From Lethocerus indicus (taxonomy: Eukaryota; Arthropoda; Insecta; Hemiptera; Belostomatidae), in NCBI GenBank assembly GCA_019843655.1, contig JACDQD010000102.1:1621501-1685500 (forward strand): a DNA stretch of 64,000 nt, read 5' to 3'. Both the position numbers and the translations under genes were made by a program. The notes beneath the pieces were generated by a model, which saw only the letters and a list, made by a program, of their open reading frames with translations, was not told the DNA's origin and searched no databases. Shown here one piece after another: positions 24,553 to 38,300 of this stretch. The stretch's first letter is position 1; each line of letters opens with the position of its first letter.

Positions 24553-27500
24553 CCGGCCGTTTCCATTCTGTCGGGTGGAACCTTGTGTCGAATCATTGCC
24601 ATAAATCACCCATCCAAAACTGAGTCAAATCCTGGTGCCAGCTTGACGATGGTTTAGTTCGAAAAATGAATATGCTAACAAAGGTGCACTGAAATTAATA
24701 AATTATATTATATGATGCTGCTTCATATTAATGACAGTTTACTAGATCTGACACTGAGTACTTTAACGGCCGGTTGAACTATAGGAGATGATGATATATC
24801 TCAAACCTATATAACTTGGCTAATCCCAAACAGTATCTTCCCCTATACTCACATTTTATAATGCTCCTTTAAACTTGGTTTAATTATGAATTCCATTTGA
24901 ATAAAGCAAGTGTCCTGCACTAAATAAAAATGAAAAAAGTAGCCGAGGGACCCGGAACGGTTATTCGTGATGTGGACTGCTAAAAGGAGAAATGCGCTTT
25001 CCGATCGATGGCCGGCCTCAATCGGGACGCCCGTTCGAGAATCCGGCCGTTTGCAAGAAAGCAATTTAAATGCATTGACTACATTTAAGAGTCAACCACC
25101 CGTCGCGTGCCCGGGGCTAATGGCGGGCGAAGAGGGGTCGCGAAATGGACCCAGATTTTAAGGAGTGCACGAAATCGACACCGAGTAACCGATAGGAGAG
25201 GGACCTTGCTGAAAATTCCCGCCTAAAAAACGAGCCTAACAACATAAGTTAATTATTGGAGACTTTGGGTTTCGAATAATTCCTAATCGCAAGGATCACA
25301 GGAGTCAATTCCTGTTTCCACATTCACCTGATATGATAATACCCTTCACGAATAAAATCCTTGCATCTGTGTTATAATAATATTTTATGACTGTATCATA
25401 ATATTTAGTTAACTAACGGTTTACCGCAGAAACCCATTCCGAGTCGGCCGAATCATTTCTATTATATAGAACCGAAACCTCAGAACAAAATGTATCGATT
25501 GTTGCCGACGCCACGTTACTATGATTACTATTATTCGGCATCACGGTCGATTTCCGTCTCCCGAAAACAAAATAACGAGCGTTTGTCGGAATCCGGGATC
25601 GGCGTCCGGGATGGCGGATCTAATGGGCCGAGGGACTCTTGCGGAGGTTTTGATTAGGGCCGGACTCTCTTTCCCCTCGGTGCCCTTCAAAGGGGATAAG
25701 TCGGAAGGAAAAGGGGCGTCCCTACCCGATAAGGACATAAGGAAATGGGGGAGTTCGACAGAGGGACTATCTCCTATAGGGCCTTTTGATACTCGGGGAT
25801 CGAGAGCGGGAGGCCGCCCTCCGTCTCAAGACCCGAACCCTCCTAAAAACGAGTGTGTTTATTTGCCGCAGTCGCCATTTGCAGAAACCCTATTACGTGG
25901 GAGGGGACTGGATTAGGAAAAACAGTCCTTTATTTATCTTGAGTATTCGCTCTCAGCTTGGCCCTATATATTTCGAACGGCCTGGGACCCGCCATGTGCG
26001 CTTTAGAGGAGAGTATATTTTCACTTTATATAGTACTACATATTCTGTGTACATAACGACATTATTTCACTCGGTTTATATCATTTCTACCAATTGATTT
26101 TAGTTGATGATATATCAAGGCAACGCCCAATATACACCACCAAGAAATACGGGATATTACACATAAAAAGGATAAAACAAATGAAGTGATCGATTAATGA
26201 TACAATAATACTATAAATTAATCCAAAATTTCTTTATGATAATATAACTATTACGAACAATTTATGTTCCTTTTCTAACGATCTTGTGTCAATCTGTAGA
26301 TGTTAACTGGAATCACTATTAATAAACGAGATAAAAAATGTATCTATTGATAAAAAATTAGTATTGTTATTACCAGTTTTCTCTTTTATCTATTCAATTA
26401 ATTATAATTATATTTCTTATCTTCTTCTAATATTTAAAGCGGCACAGTGACAATACGAGTGAGTACTTGCTGATATCAGTAAGTATATGACTGAAGGATA
26501 GCAAGACATACCGGTCTACCTTAAGATCAAGACTGGAGACTGAAAGTAGGACATGTTCTGATATTTTTAAGTTTTCAGATCGAAGAATAACTCGGATACC
26601 TTCAGTGACTTAAATCGAATATATTATGGATTATTTGATAGACAATTTCTGTCCAATGTCCGTTGATGATAGAGAGCGGCGTTAGGCGGAGTTTGGGTGT
26701 GGAGTGAAATACGGAGCCGGCGACACGCTACGATTTTTCGGGTGTTGAAGATGGTGGGCTGAAAAGAAAACGTCAGGGGGTAGGGGGTTGAAGGAGATAG
26801 GCCCGAATTGGGGGGATTGAGTGTGGGGCAGGCCGGGGGGCGGATTCAGGGCACGTTCGCCGGTCGATCGCCGGCTTCCCCCCCAAACCACTCCCTCCGC
26901 CTTTCTCCCTCCTCCGCTCTTATAATCCGGACAATTTATTACGACTTAGCCCCGGAGACACAGATCTCATCCGAACTCCCACCTCCATCAACTTCTTATT
27001 AGCTCCCCCTAATGGGATACAAGGATTATTCTCGGGAACTTTCGGGTTTTTCGCCAGGCCGACTTTGGACGTGCTCAGATCTTTCGAGGGCCTCCTATAT
27101 ACGGCTGTCAAGAATTTTTTGCGTGTTCTCATTCCGATTGATCCCATTGCATTAGCGAGATAGAATTTTTCACAACTGAAGTCGAACCACAGTATTTAAA
27201 CGTAATTACAGTTTTAATATAACTTATTAAAATACAATATATCAACAATTAGAATATTTGCATGATGATAGTGCAAATAATTTTTTGCAGAACTTTATTC
27301 GAATAATTAATAAAAATATATAAATATCTATATATTTACGGTTAAATGAAAATTTTATTTCCCTATGGAGGAAATATTTCACGAATTGTGAAAAGTACAG
27401 TAAGGTTCCCTTTGGGATACGTTTTTCAAACGTTCTGCAATGGACACCATATTAATATGGTATCTTAAAGGAATATTATACCCGGTACCATAATATTCGC

Positions 27501-27769
27501 AAAGGTGGTTTACACATTTTGTTTCTTCCATTGCCATTTTATTTATTTATTTGCATTATCACATCACGTTCACTTATCTGGGATTGCCGAATTAGATTAA
27601 AAGGTCCAATCGCTCGTGTATTCCACCTCGCTCGTTATTACCTAACAAACTGTAATCCTTCGTAGGTCGTTCCTAAGTTATGTCTGTGAATCGGAAGTTG
27701 AACTTAACAGCGCTGCAGCATGCCCCAGTCGCTGTTCAGTTAACGACGTACATCCAGCGGACACGTATT
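24553..27769. other. Gene-free spacer with GC-rich patches
   Basis: GC-rich patches lie at about 24950-25170, 25500-25910 and 26670-26980. The rest is AT-rich. A near-perfect palindrome sits at 27446-27461. No gene is supported; the frame at 25521-25916 has no recognisable domain. Confidence 0.55.
27446..27461. repeat. Perfect 16-bp palindrome
   Basis: ACCATATTAATATGGT is a perfect palindrome. It extends to 22 bp (27443-27464) with one mismatched pair. The CC-(A/T)10-GG core is longer than the SRF CArG box, so I do not assign a factor. Confidence 0.6.
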
Positions 27770-28190
27770 TCAGGTGAGTAAAGTGCAGTGCACCGGAGCA
27801 GACGTCCTCCTATTCGGGGATGTTGAGGGAGGGAAATTCGTGGCCGGGTATTAAGTGTCGGCCGGAATCTCCGCTCAATTTGTAGTCGGCGGCCGGAAGT
27901 CGGTCCAGGGCCACAGAACGGGTTGGTCTCTCTCCCTCTCGCTCTCGCTCTCGTCCTCGCTCCCGCCTCCTCTGTCTCGCTCTCTCGGGGGGGGGCCGCT
28001 TTTTTTCTTGTTTCCGCCCTCTCCTTCCCCTCGCCATCTCCCTCTGGAGTGTGCGGTTTCCGGTTCCACAACTCCGGCCTACCTGTGCTCCCTTTTCCCT
28101 CCTCCCGTCTCCTTTCTCACACAATTCGGCCCTTTCCTATTTTCGTTCCCCTCCTCTTTCAATTCGTCGGACGCTAGTGGACCGAATATT
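27770..28190. other. GC-rich island containing a long pyrimidine-rich tract
   Basis: From about 27925 to 28170 the plus strand is dominated by C and T, including repeated CTCTCG/CTCTC words at 27928-27990 followed by a run of G. CTCTC/GAGAG is the core recognised by insect GAGA-type factors, and such tracts can also form triplex DNA. Several overlapping frames run through it on both strands because the sequence is low in complexity; I do not treat any as a gene. Confidence 0.5.
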
Positions 28191-30674
28191 CTATGGGGCG
28201 CGAGATATATAATAGTGTCTCTCTTTATTGAAAATAATGCGCATGGGAAACATTTGTTCGTTCGCTCAGAAATATACCAAACTTCATAAAATTTCTTATA
28301 ACACATCTCGTGCTGTTCTGTTTCCGATCACCCGTTTCCTCTTAGCCTGAAATATACCATTGTCAATGGGTTGTTGACTAGATCTATATCTTTTTAAACT
28401 ATTATGAGACTCTCCTTCCAAAACTTCAAATGACCTGACTGAAAAACAGTTGGTTCGCAGATTAATTCGGCACGTTCTTTTATAACGTTAGTGTTATGGC
28501 TTTATAACTTGCTATATATACTGTTATTTTTAAATAACTTACTAATGGAAAGTCCCATTGGATCTTATCCATTTTGTTAGCTTGAATGGTCCGAAGATGT
28601 GATTTTTGTGTATTACAGTTGCAGGGCACAGAACGGGGTCCGGTACCATGCTCGGACTGGATACAGTGTGTGGGGGCCCAATCTTTGTTCTCCTTCCCTT
28701 GCCGGCTCTTCAACCGCCGACAATAAGAATGACCCCCATTGGTGGTGGCGACCCTCGGATTACGTTTTTGACGAGAATTTCTGAAACTGGGTTTCCCACA
28801 ACAGGTTTCTCGTGGTACTGAGGTTTTTTCTCTCTTTTTCGGGGAATAAAAAAATTGCGCTATTCTTCTGTCCGGCAACCAACTTTTTACACCTTTTACT
28901 CCCCCACACTTTTTCTTCTATTTTTCGCCGAAAAAAGGAGGGAGGTGGGCGTTATCCCCGGCTTTCTTCGATCCGAGCCCCACCGGGATTTTCGATTATC
29001 AGCGACCTCCTCTCAGTACCGTGGGTTTTTTTTTATTTCCCCCTCGATGGATTTTTCCGAACTGAGAGTAATTCTCGATTTATTTTCGCAGTCGATCCGA
29101 CTTCGTTCCCGGGCCGAGATCACAATTAAGATCGAGTTTTGCGGCGTTTACGATTTAGATTCGAAAAGATATTCTGGGTACGGTGGAGCGAAAATTTGAT
29201 ATCGCGATGCGATAAAACCTATCGTCTAATTAGCCGTGTGGCAGGAGTGGACTCATTTGTCTTCCATCATCGTCCAAGATTGTCGATTTAGACATCAGTA
29301 CACTTGACAATGATTTCGAAGAAAATAATAACGTCACTCGGGATACTCATATTTCAATTTGAACCATGTACTCGAGGGAACCTTAAGTTAAGGATGCAGA
29401 TTATCCCGATCCTGCCTGTAATTTTATTACTGTTACTGTAAAATTAATTGCGCACCGATTGAGTAAATGTCTATTAATGGTATACCGTCTAATCACAATT
29501 TCAACAAGGTAGGGGCTCGCAGTCGAGTGTCGGCCTGTGTTTGAAGTATTATTACTCGTGCTGTTTCCCTCTCCGCTCGGCTATTCACTATTAAGCCTAA
29601 CTGGATTCGGTTATGCACAATCTGTATCATTCCATAGTGAAGTATTTAAGCAGCTCTCATCATTACCACTGCTTTCGCTCATTTCAAATTAATAATAGTT
29701 GATGATTAAATACATTTTGGATAATTCGCGGAAGAGGAGAATCATTAGATTCAGTCAGGTCGAAATACCACAACACGACAATGAAAGAATGGAAATTATA
29801 AAAATTATTTCTTGTCCTACTGTTTCTCGCCAACGACAAGAACTATCATCGCGGTATTAATAGCCACATTCTAAGCATGCCGGTCCAAGCATTCGGTCAG
29901 TAATATTATTATACTGTTACAGACTACAGACAGTAACGTAATCCAGTTACTTGGACGTATCCAGAAACCAGTCTACCATAAGATGATATGCAACCGGTTT
30001 CTCATATTAGATCTTCATCCGAATTCCTGAAGCGAATTAAAAAATCTGAGGAAAATAAAGAATTTTATTTGAAGTTGTTACAAATTTATTAAATTCATTC
30101 TAGATTCCAATTAAGTATAATCCTTCGAAGAATTTGTTGGTATATTTATTTTCTTATTGTTTTACTTTAACTACCCAATCTTGAAGATATACTGACACCA
30201 TTAATTATTTCTCCGAGCCGTCCATTTCCCAGGGCTAACGGGTCCCGTGATCATTATCAATTAACGAAAATTATGCCTCCCAAGGACAAGGATCCCAACT
30301 ACCTGGAAGCTTTCCAGACGGCAACACAAAAAAAGTGAGAAGAGGAGCCCCGGGGCTGTGGAGCCCGAAAATGGTAAGCGTCTCGAATTACCATACAACA
30401 GTAGAGGACGGGTACAAGGAGGAGGGGATTTACCGGGAGCAGTTCCGGAGCTCGTGCCCGAATCCGTGAATTTTTTTTGCGCTTTCATGTATATATATGT
30501 ATATGTATATATACATTTTTTTGTTTACTTCTCCGCAGGAAGTGGATCTCAGCCCTACCCCCTATGTCTAGCGTGTCCCTCGAGGGTTTCTCCAGTCTCA
30601 TCTACTGAATCGCGATTGTTGCTCGGTAGCGGGCGGCGACAACAATACGACGAATGAAAAGAGAAAAAAAGGAG

Positions 30675-30676
<2 letters not shown>
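28191..30676. other. Gene-free spacer
   Basis: A moderately GC-rich part at about 28620-29130 contains short frames without recognisable domains. The remainder is AT-rich. Nothing else was identified. Confidence 0.5.

Positions 30677-30752
<76 letters not shown>
30677..30752. repeat. Compound microsatellite (AT)21 then (AG)17
   Basis: Uninterrupted AT dinucleotides run 30677-30718 and pass directly into AG dinucleotides at 30719-30752, followed by impure purine sequence to about 30775. Translation of the reverse strand gives Tyr-Ile and Ser-Leu runs, which explains the long frame at 30598-31125; that frame is an artefact. Confidence 0.95.
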
Positions 30753-30758
<6 letters not shown>

Positions 30759-30775
30759 GAGAAAGGGAAGAAAAG

Positions 30776-33700
30776 AGTGCGTGCGCGTGTGCGAGAGTAA
30801 GAGGTACGGACCCGAGAGGGGATGAGGTACAGGGGGCCACCTTAGTTTTTGTGGGAACCTCAAAATCTATAGGGGCGAACCCCTGAGAAAAGAGAATCCA
30901 TGGGAAAGTAAAGAGACGAATATGGTCCAGATTATAATACTTCCTGTCCCAAATAAGTAGGTTTCCTGTTAACTTTAATATACACCTATCTCTAAAAGGG
31001 TCCTGATTTCTCCCTATCCTTTGTTGACCCAAACCTACTGTATAAATTCTATTATGGACGAACGACCGGGTGTGTCCGTGAGAAATATATACCTCAGCGC
31101 CTTTCCCTAAGACCGGGTGTTTCATACCAATGTAATTTATCGGCTAATTATACATTTAGAAATACTGAAGCTTTATCAGTAAGCAAATGAACTAATTGTA
31201 ATGATTCAAATGTTACTATACTGTAAAAAATTATCAACTGAATATGTGAAACGGCAATAAAACAGACATTTACGCCATTCTTTATATTAGTTGTGATTTA
31301 CATTATACATTAAACTAAACAAGAAAACGTATGTACGATAACATTTCGGATTCTTTATCATTAATTTTCCTATATATTCACCGATTCAGTGTTAGCACTT
31401 TGGCTTTTCCCCTGCAGTTTTAGTATGAAGTAATCTTCGCAAATTTAGAACTCCCCCAGTATTTTATAAAATTATAATAAAGCGTTGAGAGTCCAGAGGG
31501 ATTCTAAGCGCAAGGTTTCACTTATATCAAACCTTTTAAATATAACCGCGAATACAAACGCGGGTCCATTCTTTAAAACGAGCTTTACCTATGTGGACGT
31601 GAAAGGGCTCCGGGGCCTGCATTTAGACTCCTTTTGCTCTCGGGCCCTTTAAATTGCAGTATAATTATCCCCCCTGTTTAATTTTTCAAAGCGGCAAAAC
31701 TACAGAAGCTCCCTTGCCCCTGCAAAGGGTTCAAGTAGCTTTAAATATCCGCCTACGTTCCCTCCCCTGAGCCTTCCACACCAACAAAATTTTGTAAGCT
31801 TCAAAATCAACAAATACTTTCACTGTATTCAAAAACTGTATCTACGATAGATACATAGGTTATATAGGAGTTCATACCTCCTGTTAATTAAATATGTATG
31901 AAAAAAAGGTATATTCAGATTAACCAAATGACATTTCTGGTATTTATGGGGTCTACTATAATTTCTCGGGGTAACGCGGTTCGGTCGCAAAATCACTCTG
32001 GACCGAAGTCCACATCGACTGAACCCGGGGCGTAATACCATTTCGATGGGGAACTAAAATTCAGGATTCCTAACGGCCCATTCTAAGGGCGGTCACCGCC
32101 GTCCGTTGGCGGATATTAAAGACACCCGCGTCGCAGGAAGTTTAGGAGGGGGAGGGAGCGAGGAGACTGGGGGATGTTGCCAGGGTCAAAAGTTCAAAAG
32201 GCCAGCGCGGGAGACAGAGCGAGAGAGACAGGGCGAAACCCGCCCCTTCACCGACCAATTATTATTTCAGAATTTATACCCACCAACCCCCGCCACCCCC
32301 AAGGCACTATTGGCAGTTACAAGGAATTTCCATTCGGTCGGTCCATTCGGCATTTATTTTACCCCATTACTTTTTTCCTATTATTTGCTCGTCGCTAGTA
32401 GGGAAACAAAAATTGATTGTCAAACGCATCACTCGCTCGTTCGGCCTGGATGATATAAAATATCATATATCGGTGGGAGAGCAATTTACGTTATGTTTTG
32501 TAGCTTGCTGGTTATGACAGGCATATTTTATTGAATATTGGGCGTTACAGATTATACAGTATTAATTGGTAATTTAATTAAAATAGCTGTTATAAACATT
32601 TCACTATATTGAATTCAAACTACATTCAATAATTGAGTGTTATATGTCAGTGTAATAATGATGTGAGTTAATAAAAATGCCTTATGATTGGCCTAACACC
32701 TGGGGGTTTTCATTACGCTATTATTCGAGTGATTTGTTCCTGTCGTCACTAGCTGGTCCTAAGTTAAATCGGTTTCAGGTTCATGCCATCGTCAGTAGCA
32801 TTCCTACCTTAATATATTTGGATACTTTAATAATCAGATAATAATCTTATAATAAATACAGATAATGATAGATTCTTAAATTTAATTATTTAAATTGGGA
32901 ATTATTGGAAATAATTAACGACGGCAAAAGGCCGAGTCAGAAATGCGATAGTAGGCTCTCCCATGAAGCCCTGAAATAATCTATATGACTGTACGATGCA
33001 CGTAACGTTAAAGGAAAGAGGTAGAAATCAAAAGATCGAAAAGAACCGAGAGCAAACGAAGATAAGACAAGGAAAGGAGATAACAAGGGCTCGGGGTTGA
33101 ATGAAGGCTGGCTCTATGTAATTAAGCTGATATACACTTACATGTGCGTGCCTTCTGTATGTGTCGCACGCTACTCCAACACGTTTCAGACGGCTCAATG
33201 AATGTCAAGTCCGAAAGGCGATTACTAGTTAGCAAGGGTAATTTACAATGATTAATTGAATTGACTGATGGCGATAGGCCGGCCCCCGCTAAAACCCCAC
33301 TATTAATCTAATTGTTGCAGCTTTAATACCGGGTTCTAGGCTTTAATTTCCTACCTTTCACACACGTTCTTACGTAAAACCTGTGATTAGCATATTCGCA
33401 AATTATAGTTCTGCATTTTTTCTTCTTATTAATAATATGTCATTATTAAAAATTAATGATGTATTAAAACCTAGTTTCAATTCTCCCTTATTCCCTGCTC
33501 TTTCTTACTAAGATTTAATATCATGCAAATATTAATTCAAAAAAATTACTATAGTAAAAAGTTCCAAATCGGAGAGCCCCGGTTTTCATAAAATAGGAAC
33601 TTTGAAATTTACTTAACTAAGTACAAAGACCGACGAACGGGAGGAGTATGAGGAGGCGTTGTGGAGGGGGTCTATGTTTGGCGGCGGCCTGCAATAAAGG

Positions 33701-35250
33701 TGCAACAAACTGCCTACTTGATATCTTCCACTTTATCTTCACCAAGTATCTCAATTCTTCGCCCGGCTTATAAACAGATAAGGCGTATATATTAAGTCGT
33801 TATCCTCTCCATACCTTCTCCTGTTGTAATGCCGGCGCGCCGCTCGCATCTCCCTCATTTATTTTACCCTTTTTTTTCTTTCTTTTTTTCGTGTCTGCTC
33901 GAGAACAAAAATACGAGTCCGACTCGAGATATTCTTATGAAAGGTAGCGGCAAAAAGGAGACGCCTCGTCATAAACGAATGCCATTTGTCGGGTCCCGTC
34001 TATACGCGTGTTGGTCCCCGTCGGCAAAACCCACGGACCCACTTCGTATTAACTGCAGCCTACATACTGAAGAAATACACGATGACATATAGAACTACCC
34101 CCCACACATGTAGTCAGGCATCAACAGTACACACCTAAGGGGGCGGTCGCATTGAAAATACTTTTCGTTTGATGTGTTGTGTATAAATGCTTAGAAGTCA
34201 AGACTAATGAGCGGTCATAGCCGAAAGCCAAGGCATGGGAACAAACATGGAGTGAATGCAAACATTTTGATTTGATTCAATCAATTCAAATGAAATGATA
34301 GTATACGTTGAAAACAAAGGTTATGGACAAGTTTGGTAGCATAATTTTCCAGTATACCTATGTTACTGCAAAACAATTATTCAGCGAGATGATTAATTGA
34401 TCATTGTCGGAAAAGGTTTGTAATCTACTTGAAACATTTCAAATCATATAAAACGGCAGTATGCTCAACGGGATGCTGGAAATGTTTTTCGGCGACGACT
34501 GGGCAGTGAAGAATTTCACGAACGTTCACGAAAAGCAAGCCCTCCGGATACAAAACGCGCTGTCCTCTACAGGGCGGCTCGAAGACGGATTTCGAAGATA
34601 TTCGGAGGAGACGCCGGCGACTAGGGGATGATGAATTGTCGTCCACGTTGAAAACCCATTCGCGGCGGATATTAATAGTGTCCCGTAGGAATTGTGTGTG
34701 GACCCGAAAAATGATTTATGGACGGGCGGAGTTTCAGAAATTCTGACTCCTGTCCGACGGAGAGAAGTCGGTCAGATTTCTTCTTGTACCGCTTTCGTAA
34801 TCGTGGTTGAAGCACAAAAGATCGAGGAGGTCGAACAGAAGAGCCCTTCCGCTTATGATGTACACAAGAATTTTCTAACGAGTAAACTGTATTCTACTCT
34901 TTCTTAACGAGTAAAAAGCATTAGGAACCATATAGCGGACGAAATTCTCCTCGAACCTGTACTTATTCGGAACGCGTATCTCGTAACTTGTACGGCGGCC
35001 TTATAACTGCATTATGACCCCAATCGCACCGTGATAAATTTATTTACTGTTGAAAGACGTCTCGCCAGTATTATGAAAGGCGTAGGACGCATTCCTTTTA
35101 TGGAGGAAACTACGTAATTTCAGTTTTACCATACATGACATCACGGATATTATTAATGTAGAACCTTACGACGCGTGTAGCCGTACAATCGGCGATGTTA
35201 CGCGTTTTAATAAAAACAATTTCAAATGGAGGAGTGATTTTAAAACTATT
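30776..35250. other. Gene-free spacer
   Basis: Mostly AT-rich with a GC-rich patch at about 32080-32300 and a smaller one near 33830. No gene, RNA or transposon was recognised. Short direct repeats of TAACGAGTAAA occur at about 34876 and 34905. Confidence 0.5.
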
Positions 35251-35343
35251 GTAGATTTCGTGTGTTTCTATCTCATCTCGCTGGTTTGGTCTTTAGGGGA
35301 AACACACACAAACACGAAACACACAGAAACACACGAAATTTAC
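35251..35343. repeat. Dispersed repeat copy 2 forming an inverted repeat
   Basis: 35252-35294 matches 247-289 with two mismatches. Here the left part is answered downstream by its reverse complement. ATTTCGTGTGTTTCT at 35255-35269 pairs perfectly with 35325-35339, and the match extends to 19 bp with one mismatch (35251-35269 with 35325-35343). About 55 nt separate the arms, and the segment before the right arm is rich in ACAC/AAAC words. It resembles a short terminal-inverted-repeat element or a hairpin-forming transcript. No family was recognised. Confidence 0.65.
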
Positions 35344-38300
35344 GGTATTTCAAACAAAACAGGTATGTTAAACTAATTAAAAACTATTATTCTACCAGAA
35401 ATAATATTTTTATTAAATTCTAATGAGTAATAGATGAAAAATATTATTTATTCTGACCCCTAGACTATCTGTGAAGGATTTTAAATGTTTAAATGGTCGT
35501 GAAACATGTCATCAATGTACATTTTGGAACCATAAGAGTTATACTTTTGTAATAGGTGAAACATTTATTTTAAAGGTAATATATATGAAACAATTAAAGT
35601 AATTTAAATTATACACCCGCGTATATATCGTGTATCAGGATCATTTGAGCAGAGTTGGCTGGCTGGAATTCCCTCCACGAGCAGGAGATGATGACACCGC
35701 GTCTGACCTTTTAACTGGCTCTTATTGGACGGGGCCCCCCTCTGTCCAAAAACAATGCTCCACTAACTCACGACCCGTACGCGCCACACTAATTTAAAAA
35801 TATGTCTGCATCCACTGTTCCTTCCTCCCTCCTCCACTCCCACCCCCGCCCTACAGGCTCACGCACACTCGGGGACAATACACGTTGTATAGAATTGTCT
35901 TCGTCATTAGTGACATCCTGTCCCTCTCCATCTCTCTCTCTCTCTTTCTCTCTCTTTCTCTTGATGACCTTCCGACTGCCGCGGAGGACCGCTGTAAAAG
36001 CATCATGCTAACGTGTCGGGGAGACGAAGTAACGTTTCGGTTAAAGTGGACAAAATTGCGTTCAAGCCGTCACAAGTATTGGAGTATAGGGAGGGTGTCC
36101 CCGAACGTTGCATTCTCTCCATGCCAAGAGGACCCGGGGATGTAGCACGCTACACTTTACGAGCCGGGAAATGCAGAATGGTGTTTGCCACGAATATCTT
36201 TATTATTATGAAATTATTTTGTCATTAAAATTTTTTCTAATAATAACTAGTACCTTTATTTTTCCGAATAGAGGTGTGACAATTTGAAAATAGGCAACCT
36301 AGCTCGAATTCTATCGACCTGAAAGTTAAATTTTTAATTTAGCGACCTGAAACGGAGCACCAGTCTTGTACGTGTAACTGGCTATATTCGCATTTCTCAT
36401 AAGTGTGAAAATGAAGTGTATACATAGTGATGATTTGTATTTAGTTCATACAGATAAACATCAAATTATTCCTGATGTTATTTCAATAGAGGAGGCTCTA
36501 ATGGGAAATACGACATGAATAACATCCCTTTCTCTCGTCTGTTCCTATGCTAGGAAGCGTGTATAAACAAATACCGGTAGATGTTGGATGGTACAGAATC
36601 ACAAGTTCTACAGAAACTAAATATTTGTGAGAGTGGTAAACTAAACTAGCTAACTGAATGATATATACTACTTATAAGGATTAAACTGAATGAATTTCCA
36701 TGAACAGTAATGAAATAATTACTGGAGTGAGTTTTTCCTGTCGGGACACGTACCAAACGCAAAAATTACTAAAACGTATGCAGCAAATTCTAAATGCCTT
36801 TAATTTTAGGCAGTGATAAAACAAATAACAGAGAGGCGTACGGAGAAAAAGCTCATTTGAGGCCTACCGCAGAGGCGGGCCCACTGAAGAGTTACCGCAA
36901 GGTGGAGAGGTCCAGACCACTAATCACAGGTGATGAGGCATTACTCAACCACAAAACTGCGGTGATATTGTGTTCATTGATCGATCGGAAAAAGTGATAG
37001 TCAGTCCAATGCTAGTGACAATTTATGTCGACTGTTGGTGTAAAAGCTCGTGTATAGGTCGCGAAAACGTACAGTTTTGTGAGAATTTATACGCCGAGTG
37101 ACTAAGCGCTAATAGATTGAACTCGGATATTTTTTCTTATAAGTTATTGTAATATAAATCCTATTATCTATAATATAGGCGGTAGCCTGTAGGCCCGCTC
37201 AGAAAGAGCGACCGGGTGGACAAATTAATGCGAGCGGTGAAAGGAAAAAGACAATTATACTCTTCAATTGATAATTGACGAGGATCTATCAAGGTCTACC
37301 ATCCGGGAAATATTAAAGACCCAAACATCAACACGGATGTGTAGAAACAGCTAATCAATTTCCCTTCTACAGATAATATTGGTTCAATCGTTGGAGGAAT
37401 AACTGAACTAAAGTTGCTTAAACTGAATAATAATTTAGTATAAGCTGCAATAACATTTTATTTAGATAAATTATTTTTCCGAGAAAAAATATGGATATTT
37501 ACGTTTCAAACGAATGTTTCATCTTAGCTTTGTTTAAGAAATTCAGAAACCTATAATATTCCAACGGCGTACTATCTCCGACGCCATCCAGGAAAATTCC
37601 GCTTTAAATATTCTATCGCTTCCATATATCCCGTCTCCCATCGGGCTCGGTGACGCAGTAAAGTCGAGCAGTAAACGTAGAGCGTTTTTTTTCCTGTTTT
37701 ACTTTTATTCTTCGATAGGACCGATAAAAAACGAAATACCGCATAAAAACCGTACCGCCCCCGCTCGCCGTTCACCGCATTCTTTCTTAGGGCGCTTGGG
37801 GCTGATCCCGGCCCGTTTAAGCCGGACTCAGCCCGGGTAAGGAACTGGAGACGAGAGCGGTACTTAGAGTTGCGGGCGGCTTGGAGGGTCGGGGGGATTG
37901 ACCAGTTTTTAATTTCACCATAAACTGAAAGCGCCCCCAGGGACAGTGCTGGAATGCTAGCTGCAGCGGCCTGAAAATATATCAGAATATAGGGGGCTGC
38001 AGGGTCGATAGGGCTACAGAGTTTTAATTTTAACCCGCAAAATAAGAATCCCATAATCGAGATATAAAAGAAACTGTTCAGTCCGTTTTTTTTTTATTAG
38101 ATAGAACGGTCAATTATTAGTAATTTCGGAAGTATATAACACGAATTAAATCATTAGTGCTTTCAAACTGCAAGGAAATTACATTATAATCGATTACTAT
38201 AGTGTGCCAAAACCCCGTGGAACTCACCAGCTGCGTCAAAGATCAGTGGGGTTAACAGAGGCGAACTGTAGTGCCTGAATGTGCGATATCGAATATATTA

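Noticed and set aside
30598..31125. Longest open frame in the window (175 codons, minus strand)
   Set aside because: Much of it is translation of the AT and AG dinucleotide repeats; no domain is present.
37572..38054. 160-codon minus-strand frame
   Set aside because: No recognisable family or domain, no clear splice signals, and it overlaps a GC-rich patch where stops are rare.
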